From: Exiguobacterium sp. SL-9
GTDB lineage: Bacteria > Bacillota > Bacilli > Exiguobacteriales > Exiguobacteriaceae
Assembly (NCBI RefSeq): GCF_004336985.1
Contig: NZ_SJUO01000003.1
Location: 186,001 to 250,000, forward strand
Length of the DNA stretch: 64,000 nucleotides
Direction of reading: 5' to 3'
In this document: piece after piece, positions 18,412 through 27,265 of the stretch
Numbering within the stretch: the first letter of the stretch is position 1
How the letters are laid out: every line of letters starts with the position of its first letter
Translations under genes and position numbers: made by a program
The notes under the pieces: model-generated
Told to the model about the DNA's origin: nothing
Databases searched by the model: none
What the model saw: the letters and a program-made list of their open reading frames with translations, nothing else

Positions 18412-19464
18412 ATGAAAGGATTATCGGTTTATTTGAGCGAACCGCTCACACCACAGTTCAAAACATGGGTCGGACGCATGCGCGAGATGGGTTTCACCTC
18501 GATGTTCACGTCACTGCATATTCCCGAGGACGACACGTCGGTGTATACGGAACGGCTTCGTGACCTCGGGGCGCTCGCACAAGAACTCGACATGGAACTG
18601 TTCGCCGATATCGCACCGACGTCGCTCGCCGCGCTCGGCAAGACGTGGGACGATGCCCATACGCTCACCGAGTGGGGCGTGACGGGACTCCGTGTCGATT
18701 ACGGCGTGACCCCGAAACAAGTCGCCGACTTGTCGAGGCGGATGACGGTCGCCTTGAACGCGAGCACGCTGTCTGAAGCGGAACTCATAAAGATGAAGCG
18801 TCACGGTCTCGTGACGGACAACGTCGAGGCATGGCACAATTTCTATCCGCGTCCGGAGACGGGACTTGATCGAGACTGGTTCGATGCCAAGAACGATTGG
18901 CTGAAGCGACAAGGGTTGAGCGTCCAGGCATTCATTCCTGGCGACGGGACACTCCGGGGGCCACTGTTCGAACGGCTGCCGACGCTCGAGGACCATCGCC
19001 CGTTGTCGACGTTCGCCTGCTACATGGACCTTGTTGATTCGGTCGACCGCATTTTAATCGGCGATCCGGGGCTCGCTGATGAGACGATTGAACAGTTCGC
19101 CTCACACACCGACGAGATACTCGTTCTGCGAGCCGAGGCGGATACGACAATCGAGGCAGCTTTCTATCGTGTCCAGACGAATCGGATGGACCCCGCACGC
19201 GACGTCATCCGCTCGGTCGAATCGAGGGGCTATGGGCGCCCGGGGGACCGTTTGCTCGAACCGATGGAAGCGAGACCTCGTCCGCTCGGGACGGTCACAG
19301 TCGACAATGCGAAGTATGGGCGTTATGCTGGTGAGCTGCAAGTGACGAAACGCGATTTAGTGGCAGACGAACGGGTCAACGTCCTGGGGCGCGTCATCGA
19401 GGCAGACCGGCCGCTCATCCAAACGATTGGACCGGGTACGAAGTTTCGAATCGAGTGGTGCTGA
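18412..19464 (+). CDS. mupG: DUF871 / MupG-family 6-phospho-N-acetylmuramidase
   Basis: 350 aa. An N-terminal TIM-barrel (about residues 1-240, starting GLSVYLSEP and including GVTGLRVDYG and NFYPRPETGLDRDWF) is followed by a small beta domain, the layout of DUF871 proteins. Staphylococcus aureus MupG of this family hydrolyses MurNAc-6-P-GlcNAc taken up by MurP. The neighbours murQ-murP support the same role here. AGGAGGG lies ahead of the ATG. Confidence 0.85.
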   Translation: MKGLSVYLSEPLTPQFKTWVGRMREMGFTSMFTSLHIPEDDTSVYTERLRDLGALAQELDMELFADIAPTSLAALGKTWDDAHTLTEWGVTGLRVDYGVTPKQVADLSRRMTVALNASTLSEAELIKMKRHGLVTDNVEAWHNFYPRPETGLDRDWFDAKNDWLKRQGLSVQAFIPGDGTLRGPLFERLPTLEDHRPLSTFACYMDLVDSVDRILIGDPGLADETIEQFASHTDEILVLRAEADTTIEAAFYRVQTNRMDPARDVIRSVESRGYGRPGDRLLEPMEARPRPLGTVTVDNAKYGRYAGELQVTKRDLVADERVNVLGRVIEADRPLIQTIGPGTKFRIEWC

Positions 19465-19521
19465 CGTTCCGGATTGCCACATTCCCTCGTCTTTGTGTAC
19501 AGTAGAGAGGGAGGGAATGCC

Positions 19522-20025
19522 ATGAAAGAGATTAATTTTAACATCGTCGCTGACGATTCGACCGATGGCCATGGCGGCTTTGGGGTCGGTTCGCTCAGTT
19601 TGAACAATATGTCTCCTGTCATCATCGATGTCGAGGCGGGGACCGCGGTCATCGATATGGGGGCCATGCATGCCAAATCGGCGATCGAAAAACGCATCAA
19701 GTTTTTAACGGACCCGGAAGCGGTACCGAACGGGAAACCGTACTGGATCGTCTGGGTCACGGTCGGACGGAAGCCGGAAGGGTTCTATTATGGCGGTGTC
19801 GCAGCATGCGACATGTCAATCGACCTCGAGGCGCGGCGTGGCTATAAGCTATTGCCATACCACGTCAATCAGATGGATAAGTCGCTCAAAGGACGCATCC
19901 TGATTGACATGATGGACGCACCGTCACGAAGCGTGCTCGCTGCGTTCTTGAAAGAACATCGTCCTGAGATTTGGGAGCAATCGACCGAACTTCAAACCGA
20001 ACTTGCGCGTCTCGATGCCGAGTGA
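19522..20025 (+). CDS. ywhD: YwhD-family protein
   Basis: 167 aa, ATG at 19522 after AGGGAGGG; an earlier in-frame start at 19474 lacks a site. DSTDGHGGFGVGSLSLNNMSPVIIDVE, IDMGAMHAKS and GKPYWIVWVTV match B. subtilis YwhD (about 168 aa) closely. The function is not known; the family is restricted mainly to Bacilli. Confidence 0.88.
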   Translation: MKEINFNIVADDSTDGHGGFGVGSLSLNNMSPVIIDVEAGTAVIDMGAMHAKSAIEKRIKFLTDPEAVPNGKPYWIVWVTVGRKPEGFYYGGVAACDMSIDLEARRGYKLLPYHVNQMDKSLKGRILIDMMDAPSRSVLAAFLKEHRPEIWEQSTELQTELARLDAE

Positions 20026-20026
20026 A

Positions 20027-20058
20027 AAGATTGGACCGTTTCGGTCTCCAATCTTTTT
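20027..20058 (+). terminator. Terminator after ywhD
   Basis: AAGATTGGA...TCCAATCTT followed by TTTT. Confidence 0.85.
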
Positions 20059-20119
20059 TGTTTTCGTTCAAGGGAAGATGGGAACATGAATTTGTTATGA
20101 TGTTGTGATTTTACGGTAA

Positions 20120-20149
20120 TTGTATGAATATTCAGCATTATGCTATACT
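20120..20149 (+). promoter_or_regulatory. Extended -10 promoter of the symporter gene
   Basis: TGCTATACT (TATACT at 20144-20149) with a weak TTGTAT 18 bp upstream. Confidence 0.5.
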
Positions 20150-20182
20150 AAACGCACTGTGCAAAAAAGAAAGGGTGACACG

Positions 20183-21445
20183 ATGAGTGAAACGAAGAAA
20201 ATTTTAATTGGCCTCGCCTTAGGGGTCGTTGTCGGGCTAGGGCTCGCCGGTTTGTCCGGTAACGTATACGACGTCGTCAATACGTATATCCTTTCCCCAA
20301 TCGGTACTGTATTTTTAAATTTGATTAAAATGCTAGTCGTCCCGATCGTCTTCTTCTCGATTATTCTCGGCGTCATGGGTCTTGGGGACCCGAAAGAGCT
20401 CGGGCGGGTCGGATCGAAGGCGCTCCTCTTCTTCTTGACGACGACGGCGCTCGCCATCGTCTTGGCGATGGGTGTCGCTTCGGTCATCAAACCGGGAGAG
20501 CGTGGTGATTTCCCGACGACTGGATTGGAATTTGAATCAACATCGACGGAGGAATCGTCAAATATCGTGCAGACATTCGTCAACATGATTCCGACGAACC
20601 CAATTCAAGCGCTCGCCGAAGGGAACATGCTTCAAATTATCGTCTTTGCGGCACTCATCGGATTCGCGATGATCGCGCTCGGCGAACGGGCCAAGACGTG
20701 GCGCCGTTTCGTCAAACAAGGCGACCGCATCATGATGCACTTGATTCACTTAGTCATGAAGCTCGCCCCATACGGTGCGTTCGCGTTGATTGCCTCGGCA
20801 ATTGGCGGAATCGGACTCGATGCTGTCAAAGCGATGGCATGGTATATGTTCGCCGTCGTCTTGACGCTATTTTTACACTCGGTCATCGTCTACGGCGGGG
20901 CGCTCGTCTTGCTCGGGAAGATGAGTCCGGTCTTCTTCTTTAAAAACTTCTACGAAGCGATCACGCTCGCGTTTTCGACATCGTCTTCGAACGCGACGCT
21001 TCCTGTATCGATGGAGCTCGCCCAGACAAAACTCGGCGTGCCACGTTCCATCTCTTCATTCGTCCAGCCGCTCGGCGCGACAGTGAACATGGACGGGACG
21101 GCCATCATGCAAGGGGTCGCAACGATTTTCATCGCGCAAGTGTTTGCGGCTGATTTGACGATGACTGAACTGGTGACCGTCGTCATCACGGCGGTACTCG
21201 CCTCAATCGGGACGGCGGGCGTACCAGGTGTCGGGCTCATCATGCTCGCGCTCGTCTTGCAGTCGGTCAACTTACCGGTCGAAGGGATTGCCCTGATCAT
21301 CGGTGTCGACCGGATTCTCGACATGCTCCGGACGTCGGTCAACATTACCGGCGACGCAACATGCGCGGTCGTTGTCTCGAAACTTGAAGAGAAACACCTT
21401 CCACCTGTCGATGAAGACGCGTGGGATGAAGTCGAAGCCAAATAA
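20183..21445 (+). CDS. Dicarboxylate/amino acid:cation symporter (DAACS family, GltP/DctA type)
   Basis: 420 aa; ATG at 20183 after AAGGGTG, rather than an upstream start at 20120 that covers the promoter. Eight membrane segments plus re-entrant loops are expected. The family motifs SSSNATLP (HP1), NMDGTAIMQGV (TM7) and GTAGVPGVG (HP2) are all present. Likely substrates are glutamate/aspartate or C4-dicarboxylates with Na+ or H+; the Cys in NITGDATCAV is at the end of TM8. Monocistronic. Confidence 0.92.
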   Translation: MSETKKILIGLALGVVVGLGLAGLSGNVYDVVNTYILSPIGTVFLNLIKMLVVPIVFFSIILGVMGLGDPKELGRVGSKALLFFLTTTALAIVLAMGVASVIKPGERGDFPTTGLEFESTSTEESSNIVQTFVNMIPTNPIQALAEGNMLQIIVFAALIGFAMIALGERAKTWRRFVKQGDRIMMHLIHLVMKLAPYGAFALIASAIGGIGLDAVKAMAWYMFAVVLTLFLHSVIVYGGALVLLGKMSPVFFFKNFYEAITLAFSTSSSNATLPVSMELAQTKLGVPRSISSFVQPLGATVNMDGTAIMQGVATIFIAQVFAADLTMTELVTVVITAVLASIGTAGVPGVGLIMLALVLQSVNLPVEGIALIIGVDRILDMLRTSVNITGDATCAVVVSKLEEKHLPPVDEDAWDEVEAK

Positions 21446-21448
21446 GCA

Positions 21449-21484
21449 AAAGGCTGACCCGTCAATTGATGGGCCAGCCTTTTC
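21449..21484 (+). terminator. Terminator after the symporter gene
   Basis: AAAAGGCTG(A)CCC pairs with GGGCCAGCCTTTT across a TCAATTGA centre. Confidence 0.85.
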
Positions 21485-21504
21485 ACTTGAAGTGAGGGAA
21501 ATGT

Positions 21505-22038
21505 ATGGAATGGGCAGCTTTGCCAATCCCGTTGTTTATTGTAATCAGTATCTTGTTAAATGCGCTCATCGCCGTCGCCGGGGTGCTTCCGAGCGCATTT
21601 TTGACGGCGCTGAACGTGCAACTGCTAGGGTTCGGACCGGGTGTCACCGTCTCCATCATCGGCGAGGCGGCCGGGGCTGTGCTCAGTTTCATTTTGTATC
21701 GCAAGGCGCTTCATCGATATACGTCACCGGACGGGAAGCGGCTGCGGCGTCTCCGTGAGGCGGAAGGCGTCGAGGCTTGGTTCCTCGTCCTCGGTCTCCG
21801 GCTGTTGCCGTTCGTGCCGTCCGGTCTCGTCACGCTGTCGGCCGCGTTCAGTCGGATGTCGCTCCCTTCGTTCGCTGTAGCGAGCACCATCGGAAAAGTA
21901 CCGGCGCTATTCATTGAGGCGCTTGCCGTCACGGCTGTCCTGACCGTGTCGACCGGATGGCAGCTCGTTCTCGTCGCCGTTCTCGCCGTCCTATACGTCG
22001 TTTGGCGTTTGTCTCAAAGAAGTGGCGAGAAGATATGA
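21505..22038 (+). CDS. VTT-domain (TVP38/DedA-like) membrane protein
   Basis: 177 aa. Four to five membrane segments with the VTT core: LPSAFLTALNVQLLGFGPGVTVSIIGEAAGAVLSFILYR, then LRLLPFVPSGLVTLSAAFSRMSLPSFAVASTIGKVPALFIEA. Such proteins move phospholipids or polyprenyl phosphates across membranes. Its 3' end overlaps the end of the convergent cls gene by 25 bases, so no separate terminator exists between them. Confidence 0.85.
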   Translation: MEWAALPIPLFIVISILLNALIAVAGVLPSAFLTALNVQLLGFGPGVTVSIIGEAAGAVLSFILYRKALHRYTSPDGKRLRRLREAEGVEAWFLVLGLRLLPFVPSGLVTLSAAFSRMSLPSFAVASTIGKVPALFIEALAVTAVLTVSTGWQLVLVAVLAVLYVVWRLSQRSGEKI

Positions 22039-23534
22039 CAGAACGCCTCGACGAACCGTTTACCGTTCGATTTCTTACGAAGCGTCGACCAATCGACGAG
22101 AATCGATTCGTCAAAGTCTTTCAAGAACGCTTGTTGAAGTTTCTTGACTGATGACGTCTCGTACTGGGTAATCGTCATCTCATGATTCAAATACATGCTC
22201 CGAAAATCGAAGTTAGCCGTCCCAACGAGCGCAATCTTGCCATCGATGAGGACGGTTTTGGCATGGATAAAATGACGATTGTATTTATAAATCCGGATGT
22301 TGCGTTTGAGCAGCTGCTCGAAATAATACTCGGTCGCATGGAAACTGAACCATTCGTCTCCTTTTCCGGGGACAACGATCCGGACGTCGATGCCGCGCTT
22401 GCCGGCGACTTCTAACAGCGCGAGCATTTCGGGAGGCGGAATCAAGTAAGGGGTCGTCATCCAAATCGATTCTTTCGCCTCCATCAATAGAGCCATGAGC
22501 CCGTCTCGAATCGTCACGTCTTTCCCCGGTGATGTGACGAGCAGTTGGGTCGCCCCGTTTCCGTCTTGCGGCTCGTGAATGAAGTATTTCGGAAGATGTT
22601 GGTCGTCGGCGAACAAATCCCACGTTTCGCTCTCTTCCTCATGTCCGGCGTATAGCCAGTTCTCGATGAATAAACGCTGAAGTTCTCGCACGAGCGGTCC
22701 TTCGACGCGCAGATGGGTGTCACGCCAAAAACCAAGTTTCTTATGTCTACCGAGATATTCATCTCCTACATTCAATCCACCGGTGTAAGCAATCTGTCCG
22801 TCGATGACAATCAACTTTTGATGGTTGCGGAAGTTGGCGTTAAAGACGAGGAGCGGGTGAACGACCGGGTCGAACGCCTCGACGTGGACACGCGACTCGC
22901 GGAGCGGTTCGAGAAATGCTTCGCTAATCTCTTGACTCCCGAGACCGTCATATAAAAAGCGGACGGTAACGTTCTCGTTAGATCGTTTGATTAAAGCGTC
23001 GCGAATCTTCAGTGAGATTTCATCGGTCCGGAACAGATAGTACTGGACATGGATGTGATGAGTCGCTTGCTCGATGTCTTTAATTACAGCATCGAATTTT
23101 TCCTCACCGTTCACGAGTAGTTTCGTCGATGTATGACCATCCGCACCAGTCGCCCCGAGCTTCTCGAGTGTTCGTGTGAGCGGAAAACGATCGGATACGT
23201 CGTTTGTCGTCTCAATCCGTTCTTCTTCAATTGCTTGCCGGAACAAACGTATTTCGGTCGAGGTTCGTTTGATGCGACGGTGCCGTCGTGGTGTTCGACC
23301 GAATAGCACCCAGGCGAGGGCGCCGAGGAACGGGAGAAATAAGACGGCGAGCAGCCAAGCAAGTTTGGCCTGAGGTTGCACGTGATCGAACAAAATATGC
23401 CAACCGACAATGAGCGGAATGAGAATGGCGGCACCAATTAAAAATGGGATGAGCCCATCAATCGAATAAAGCAAACCAAGAAGGAAGATGCCGAGTACAA
23501 TCATGATGAGGAGTTGCAAGACGCGTCGTTTCAA
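22014..23534 (-). CDS. cls: Cardiolipin synthase (PLD superfamily)
   Basis: 506 aa from a TTG at 23532-23534, eight bases after GAAGG; a GTG three codons earlier (23541-23543) is the other option but abuts the site. Two N-terminal membrane segments and a PLDc_N stretch (AKLAWLLAVLFLPFLGALAWVLFG) precede two HKD motifs, HQKLIVIDGQIAYTGGLN (about residue 225) and HAKTVLIDGKIALVGTANFD (about 405). It condenses two phosphatidylglycerols to cardiolipin and glycerol. Confidence 0.93.
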   Translation of the reverse strand: MKRRVLQLLIMIVLGIFLLGLLYSIDGLIPFLIGAAILIPLIVGWHILFDHVQPQAKLAWLLAVLFLPFLGALAWVLFGRTPRRHRRIKRTSTEIRLFRQAIEEERIETTNDVSDRFPLTRTLEKLGATGADGHTSTKLLVNGEEKFDAVIKDIEQATHHIHVQYYLFRTDEISLKIRDALIKRSNENVTVRFLYDGLGSQEISEAFLEPLRESRVHVEAFDPVVHPLLVFNANFRNHQKLIVIDGQIAYTGGLNVGDEYLGRHKKLGFWRDTHLRVEGPLVRELQRLFIENWLYAGHEEESETWDLFADDQHLPKYFIHEPQDGNGATQLLVTSPGKDVTIRDGLMALLMEAKESIWMTTPYLIPPPEMLALLEVAGKRGIDVRIVVPGKGDEWFSFHATEYYFEQLLKRNIRIYKYNRHFIHAKTVLIDGKIALVGTANFDFRSMYLNHEMTITQYETSSVKKLQQAFLKDFDESILVDWSTLRKKSNGKRFVEAFCHIFSPLL

Positions 23535-23676
23535 CCAGTACACCTTCTTTCTGTTCAGTTATCATCTCTAATTTCTTTCCACCGTTTACACGTTCTTAAC
23601 CTAAAAAACGTTTTAACGTGAAGTGCAGGGGAATTAACCGTACTGTACGACACAACATAAAAAGGGGGTGTTCGTG

Positions 23677-23820
23677 ATGAAGAAAAAAGGTACATTGGCC
23701 GCGTCGCTATTGGCGACAGGAATCATTCTCGGGGCTTGCGGGGGAGCCGAGGAAGAACCGATGAACAATGAAGACACAGAGATGCAAGAAGACATGGACG
23801 AAGAGGAAGACGAGGATTAA
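23677..23820 (+). CDS. Small acidic lipoprotein (47 aa)
   Basis: ATG at 23677 after AAAGGGGGTG. A basic start (MKKKG), a hydrophobic stretch and the lipobox LGAC put the lipidated Cys at residue 21. The remaining 26 residues are almost all Glu, Asp, Met and Asn, giving a very acidic tail. A strong terminator follows at once, which supports it being a real gene. I recognise no family; it resembles the short, abundant envelope lipoproteins of Bacilli. Confidence 0.75.
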   Translation: MKKKGTLAASLLATGIILGACGGAEEEPMNNEDTEMQEDMDEEEDED

Positions 23821-23825
23821 AAAAT

Positions 23826-23855
23826 GGCCTAGAGCGTGTGCTCTAGGCCTTTGTT
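23826..23855. terminator. Terminator after the small lipoprotein gene
   Basis: GGCCTAGAGC (23826-23835), loop GTGT, GCTCTAGGCC (23840-23849), TTTGTT. On the other strand AAAA precedes it, so it may also end the EAL gene. Confidence 0.85.
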
Positions 23856-23858
23856 GCG

Positions 23859-24779
23859 TCAAAGCGCATAAGGGGATGGCTTCCCAAAGTAATAACCTTG
23901 GGCGAGATCGAACCCGAGTTCGCGACAGACGTCCACTTCTTCAGCGCGTTCGATGCCTTCGGCGAGGAGTGTAATCTCCATCGAGCTGGTCAATTGGCGG
24001 ACATTCTTTAAGAATGCTCTCTTCTCAGCATCCTGGTCACAAAATGAAATATACGATCGATCGATTTTGACGTAGTCCGGCTCAAGGCGCTCTAACATGT
24101 CAAGCGTCGAGAACCCGGCACCGACATCGTCGAGAGCCACTTTCATTCCACGTTTCTTATAAGTAGCGAACACATGTTGAAGGTGGGCGACATCTCGAAC
24201 TTTTTCTGTCTCGACGACTTCAAAGATGAATCGATCCGCATCGAGTCCATACTGGTCGATGATTTCGAACGTGTGTTGTAAGCAGTAATCAGGATTGTAA
24301 ATCGTAGACGGCAAAAAATTAATGAACGTCTTCTCATAAGGTGCGACAGCATGGTACGTTGCTTTGATTGCTTCAGCTCGAGCGCGTTGATCAAGTTTTG
24401 AATGCAGTCCGTATCGGTTGGCGGCGCGAAATAGTTCTCCCGGTGAGATCTTGCTCTTACTGCGAAGGAGCGCCTCGTAACCGAACCGCTCGCCCGTATC
24501 GAGATGGACGATCGGTTGCAAGTGACTTTCGAACTCCCCATGTTGGATAAGCTCGATCGTATCACGATTGGCAATCTGTTCAAGCAAATCGACTGCCGAC
24601 AGAATTGGCGTTTGCTGCTTCGTGGCAGGGTCGACACAATAGACATCGTCCTCGACTAAAGATAACTTAGTCTTGAGCTCATCAAATGATTCGTATGGAT
24701 GATGTTGGTCGTTGACGACTAACAAGCCCCGTTCAAAGAACGGGATTGTCGTGGAACAAGCCACGCAAGGAGACCACAT
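23859..24779 (-). CDS. EAL-domain protein (probable c-di-GMP phosphodiesterase)
   Basis: 306 aa, ATG nine bases after AAAGGAGAG. The EAL domain spans about residues 75-306. Key residues are all present: EALLR (the EAL Glu), NFLP Asn, EVVETE, the DDVGAGFS Asp pair, VKIDR Lys, AEGIE Glu and QGYYFGKPSP. A working phosphodiesterase is therefore plausible. The first 75 residues are not a known sensor; they begin with a Cys-x-x-Cys pair (CVAC). There is no signal peptide or membrane segment. Confidence 0.88.
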   Translation of the reverse strand: MWSPCVACSTTIPFFERGLLVVNDQHHPYESFDELKTKLSLVEDDVYCVDPATKQQTPILSAVDLLEQIANRDTIELIQHGEFESHLQPIVHLDTGERFGYEALLRSKSKISPGELFRAANRYGLHSKLDQRARAEAIKATYHAVAPYEKTFINFLPSTIYNPDYCLQHTFEIIDQYGLDADRFIFEVVETEKVRDVAHLQHVFATYKKRGMKVALDDVGAGFSTLDMLERLEPDYVKIDRSYISFCDQDAEKRAFLKNVRQLTSSMEITLLAEGIERAEEVDVCRELGFDLAQGYYFGKPSPYAL

Positions 24780-24983
24780 AGAATCTCTCCTTTCTAATTA
24801 AAAATACATCTATATCCAGTTTATCGGCTAAACCTCACAGAAAACTCACGCGGATGGGCAAATAAATAAAAAAATCGTGCAAAATGCGGACAGTTTTTGT
24901 ATACTTCCTATCGTATGAATAAGAAGCGCCTCAAAACGCCACTCGCATACGAACAACTTTTTAATCAGAAAGGGGTTCTATCG

Positions 24984-25823
24984 ATGGACCAAAAATTAAA
25001 ATTATGGTTTACGGAGCACCAGACAGAAGATTACGGGATCACGTTCCGTGTAAACCACGTTTATGAGAGCGAACAAACGGAGTTTCAACGACTAGAAATG
25101 GTCGAAACGGACGAGTTCGGAACAATGTTGTTACTTGACGGAATGGTCATGACGACGGATAAGGACGAATTCGTCTATCACGAGATGGTGGCTCACGTCC
25201 CACTCTTTACACACCCAAATCCGAAGCACGTGCTCGTTGTCGGCGGCGGAGACGGCGGCGTCATCCGTGAGATTATGAAACACCCATCAGTCGAAAAAGC
25301 AGTTCTCGTCGACATCGACGGGAAAGTCATTGAATATTCAAAGAAATACTTACCAAATATCGCAGGCGAACTCGATAACCCGCGCGTTGAAGTCATCGTC
25401 GGCGACGGCTTCATGCATATCGCCGAGTCAGAGAACGAGTACGACGTGATCATGGTCGACTCGACAGAACCGGTCGGCCCAGCGGCCAACTTGTTCACGA
25501 AAGGATTCTACGCTGGAATCTCGAGAGCACTCAAAGACGACGGCATCTTCGTCGCGCAGACGGACAACCCATGGTTTACGCCGGAGCTCATCCAGACGGT
25601 TCAACGTGACGTGAAAGAGATTTTCCCAATCACGAAGCTTTACACGGCGAACGTACCGACGTATCCGAGTGGCATGTGGACGTTCACAATCGGTTCGAAG
25701 CAGTACGACCCGGAACAAGTACCGGCCGAGCGCTTCCATGATATCGAGACGAAGTACTACACGCCGAAGCTACACCATGCGGCATTCGTTCTTCCTAAAT
25801 TTGTGGAGGACTTGACGAAATGA
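24984..25823 (+). CDS. speE: Spermidine synthase SpeE
   Basis: 279 aa; ATG at 24984 nine bases after GAAAGGGG, chosen over in-frame starts from 24897. [40 protein letters not shown] binds decarboxylated SAM, and [11 protein letters not shown] is the polyamine-site Asp signature. It transfers aminopropyl to putrescine. Its last four bases overlap speB (ATGA), so putrescine-producing and putrescine-using enzymes are made together. A possible -10 TATACT lies at 24900-24905. Confidence 0.95.
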   Translation: MDQKLKLWFTEHQTEDYGITFRVNHVYESEQTEFQRLEMVETDEFGTMLLLDGMVMTTDKDEFVYHEMVAHVPLFTHPNPKHVLVVGGGDGGVIREIMKHPSVEKAVLVDIDGKVIEYSKKYLPNIAGELDNPRVEVIVGDGFMHIAESENEYDVIMVDSTEPVGPAANLFTKGFYAGISRALKDDGIFVAQTDNPWFTPELIQTVQRDVKEIFPITKLYTANVPTYPSGMWTFTIGSKQYDPEQVPAERFHDIETKYYTPKLHHAAFVLPKFVEDLTK

Positions 25824-26701
25824 TTAAACGTTTCGATGAAGCCTATTCAGGCAAAGTATTCATTGCGAGCCTGCCAGAAGTCACAGATGCGAAGACGGTG
25901 CTTTACGGGATGCCGATGGACTGGACGGTCAGTTTCCGTCCGGGCTCACGTTTCGGTCCGAACCGGATCCGTGAAGTCTCGATCGGACTTGAAGAATACA
26001 GTCCGTACCTTGACGGAGACTTGAGTGAAGCCGCCGTCTATGACGCCGGTGATATCCCACTTCCGTTCGGGAACGCCCAGAAGTCGCTTGACATGATCGA
26101 GTCGTTCGTCAAAGACGTCATCCAAGCAGGCAAGTTCCCGCTCGGTATGGGTGGGGAACACCTCGTCACGTGGCCGGTCATCAAGGCGATGCACGATGCG
26201 TATGGCGACGATTTCGTCATTCTTCACTTCGATGCGCACACGGACCTCCGTGACGAATACGAAGGCGAGCCGTTGTCACACTCGACACCGCTCAAAAAAG
26301 CGGCCGAACTCATCGGGCCATCGAACTGTTACTCGTTCGGAATTCGTTCGGGAATGAAAGAAGAGTTCGACTGGGTCAAAGAAGTCGGCTATAACATGTA
26401 TCAATATGAAGTGATCGAACCGCTCAAACGTGTGTTACCGACACTCGCCGGGAAAAAAGTGTACGTCACGATCGACATCGACGTCCTCGATCCATCGGCG
26501 GCACCGGGAACGGGTACGCAAGAGATTGGTGGCATCACGACGAAAGAATTGCTCGAAGCGGTCCATGCCATCGCGAACGCCGACCTCGACATCATCGGTG
26601 CCGACCTCGTCGAAGTATCACCAGCTTATGATCAATCGGACATGACGGCCATCGCCGCAGCGAAAATCCTTCGCGAGATGATGATTGGATTCGTGAAGTA
26701 A
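25820..26701 (+). CDS. speB: Agmatinase SpeB
   Basis: 293 aa ureohydrolase. Mn-binding motifs [32 protein letters not shown] and [19 protein letters not shown] are complete. Agmatinase makes putrescine and urea from agmatine. Translational coupling to speE supports agmatinase over arginase or guanidinobutyrase. Confidence 0.93.
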   Translation: MIKRFDEAYSGKVFIASLPEVTDAKTVLYGMPMDWTVSFRPGSRFGPNRIREVSIGLEEYSPYLDGDLSEAAVYDAGDIPLPFGNAQKSLDMIESFVKDVIQAGKFPLGMGGEHLVTWPVIKAMHDAYGDDFVILHFDAHTDLRDEYEGEPLSHSTPLKKAAELIGPSNCYSFGIRSGMKEEFDWVKEVGYNMYQYEVIEPLKRVLPTLAGKKVYVTIDIDVLDPSAAPGTGTQEIGGITTKELLEAVHAIANADLDIIGADLVEVSPAYDQSDMTAIAAAKILREMMIGFVK

Positions 26702-26703
26702 CG

Positions 26704-27072
26704 ATGCCGAAAAAAGGTCAGCTCGAAATGGAACTGAGTGCTCGCATCACCCAATGGGAGAAAGAGTATCTCGGGCGTGGCTCTTTGACGTGTAAGGCAG
26801 ACCTGCTCCGCGACTTGGCCATCGTGACGCTTCAAGGCGTCTTGACCCCGGCCGAGTACGAACTGGCCGCCAAATCGGCCGGTCGTGAGCAATTGAAGAA
26901 ATACCGTAACAACCTCGTCGAATCAGGCCGGGCCCAGCTCGAGACGATTTTGTATGACGTGCTCGGTCGACGGCTCGTCTCGCTTCATACGGATATCAGC
27001 ACGAAGACGGGGGAACGCCTCATCGTCTTTCGACTTGATGCACCGTGGGATGCTGGGATTGACAAGCCGTGA
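26704..27072 (+). CDS. DUF2294-family protein
   Basis: 122 aa, starting two bases after the speB stop. The pattern IVTLQGVLTPAEYELA ... RNNLVESGRAQLETILYDVLGRRLVSLHTDI ... ERLIVFRLD matches DUF2294 proteins, small soluble proteins of unknown function. It may be the last gene of the speE-speB operon. The next gene downstream is a putative bicarbonate transporter behind its own leader. Confidence 0.75.
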   Translation: MPKKGQLEMELSARITQWEKEYLGRGSLTCKADLLRDLAIVTLQGVLTPAEYELAAKSAGREQLKKYRNNLVESGRAQLETILYDVLGRRLVSLHTDISTKTGERLIVFRLDAPWDAGIDKP

Positions 27073-27094
27073 CGACATTTTTAAACTAGAGTCA

Positions 27095-27260
27095 GAGACG
27101 GTTCAGGATTGGGAAGTGTCCGTGCGATTTTCCCGTCGTCCTGGCCCGGAGCTGATGAACTAAAAACCCGACAGTTGTCGGCTAGACGGAGCGAACGTGT
27201 TCGAGCCGTCGGCATGCAGCGCACACCTTTCTTTGGTGTGCGCTTTTGTCGTCTAGGAGG
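27095..27260 (+). promoter_or_regulatory. Structured leader before the SbtA-like gene
   Basis: Several stems can be drawn. CAGGA (27104-27108) pairs with TCCTG (27139-27143) around GGGAA/TTCCC; CCGACA/TGTCGG lies at 27168-27181; GACGG (27185-27189) pairs with CCGTC (27206-27210) around CGAAC-GT-GTTCG; and CTAGACG (27182-27188) can instead pair with CGTCTAG (27250-27256), which overlaps the AGGAGG ribosome site. The last two pairings exclude each other. No known riboswitch class is recognised. Confidence 0.4.
27219..27247 (+). terminator. Terminator hairpin in the SbtA-like leader
   Basis: GCGCACACC, loop TTTCTTT, GGTGTGCGC, then TTTT. It either ends the speE operon transcript or attenuates the next gene. 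Confidence 0.75.
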
Positions 27261-27265
27261 AAAAG

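Noticed and set aside
27191-27204. CGAAC-GT-GTTCG resembles a LexA (SOS) box.
   Set aside because: The Gram-positive SOS box needs four bases between the half-sites; only two are present, and the pairing fits the leader hairpin better.
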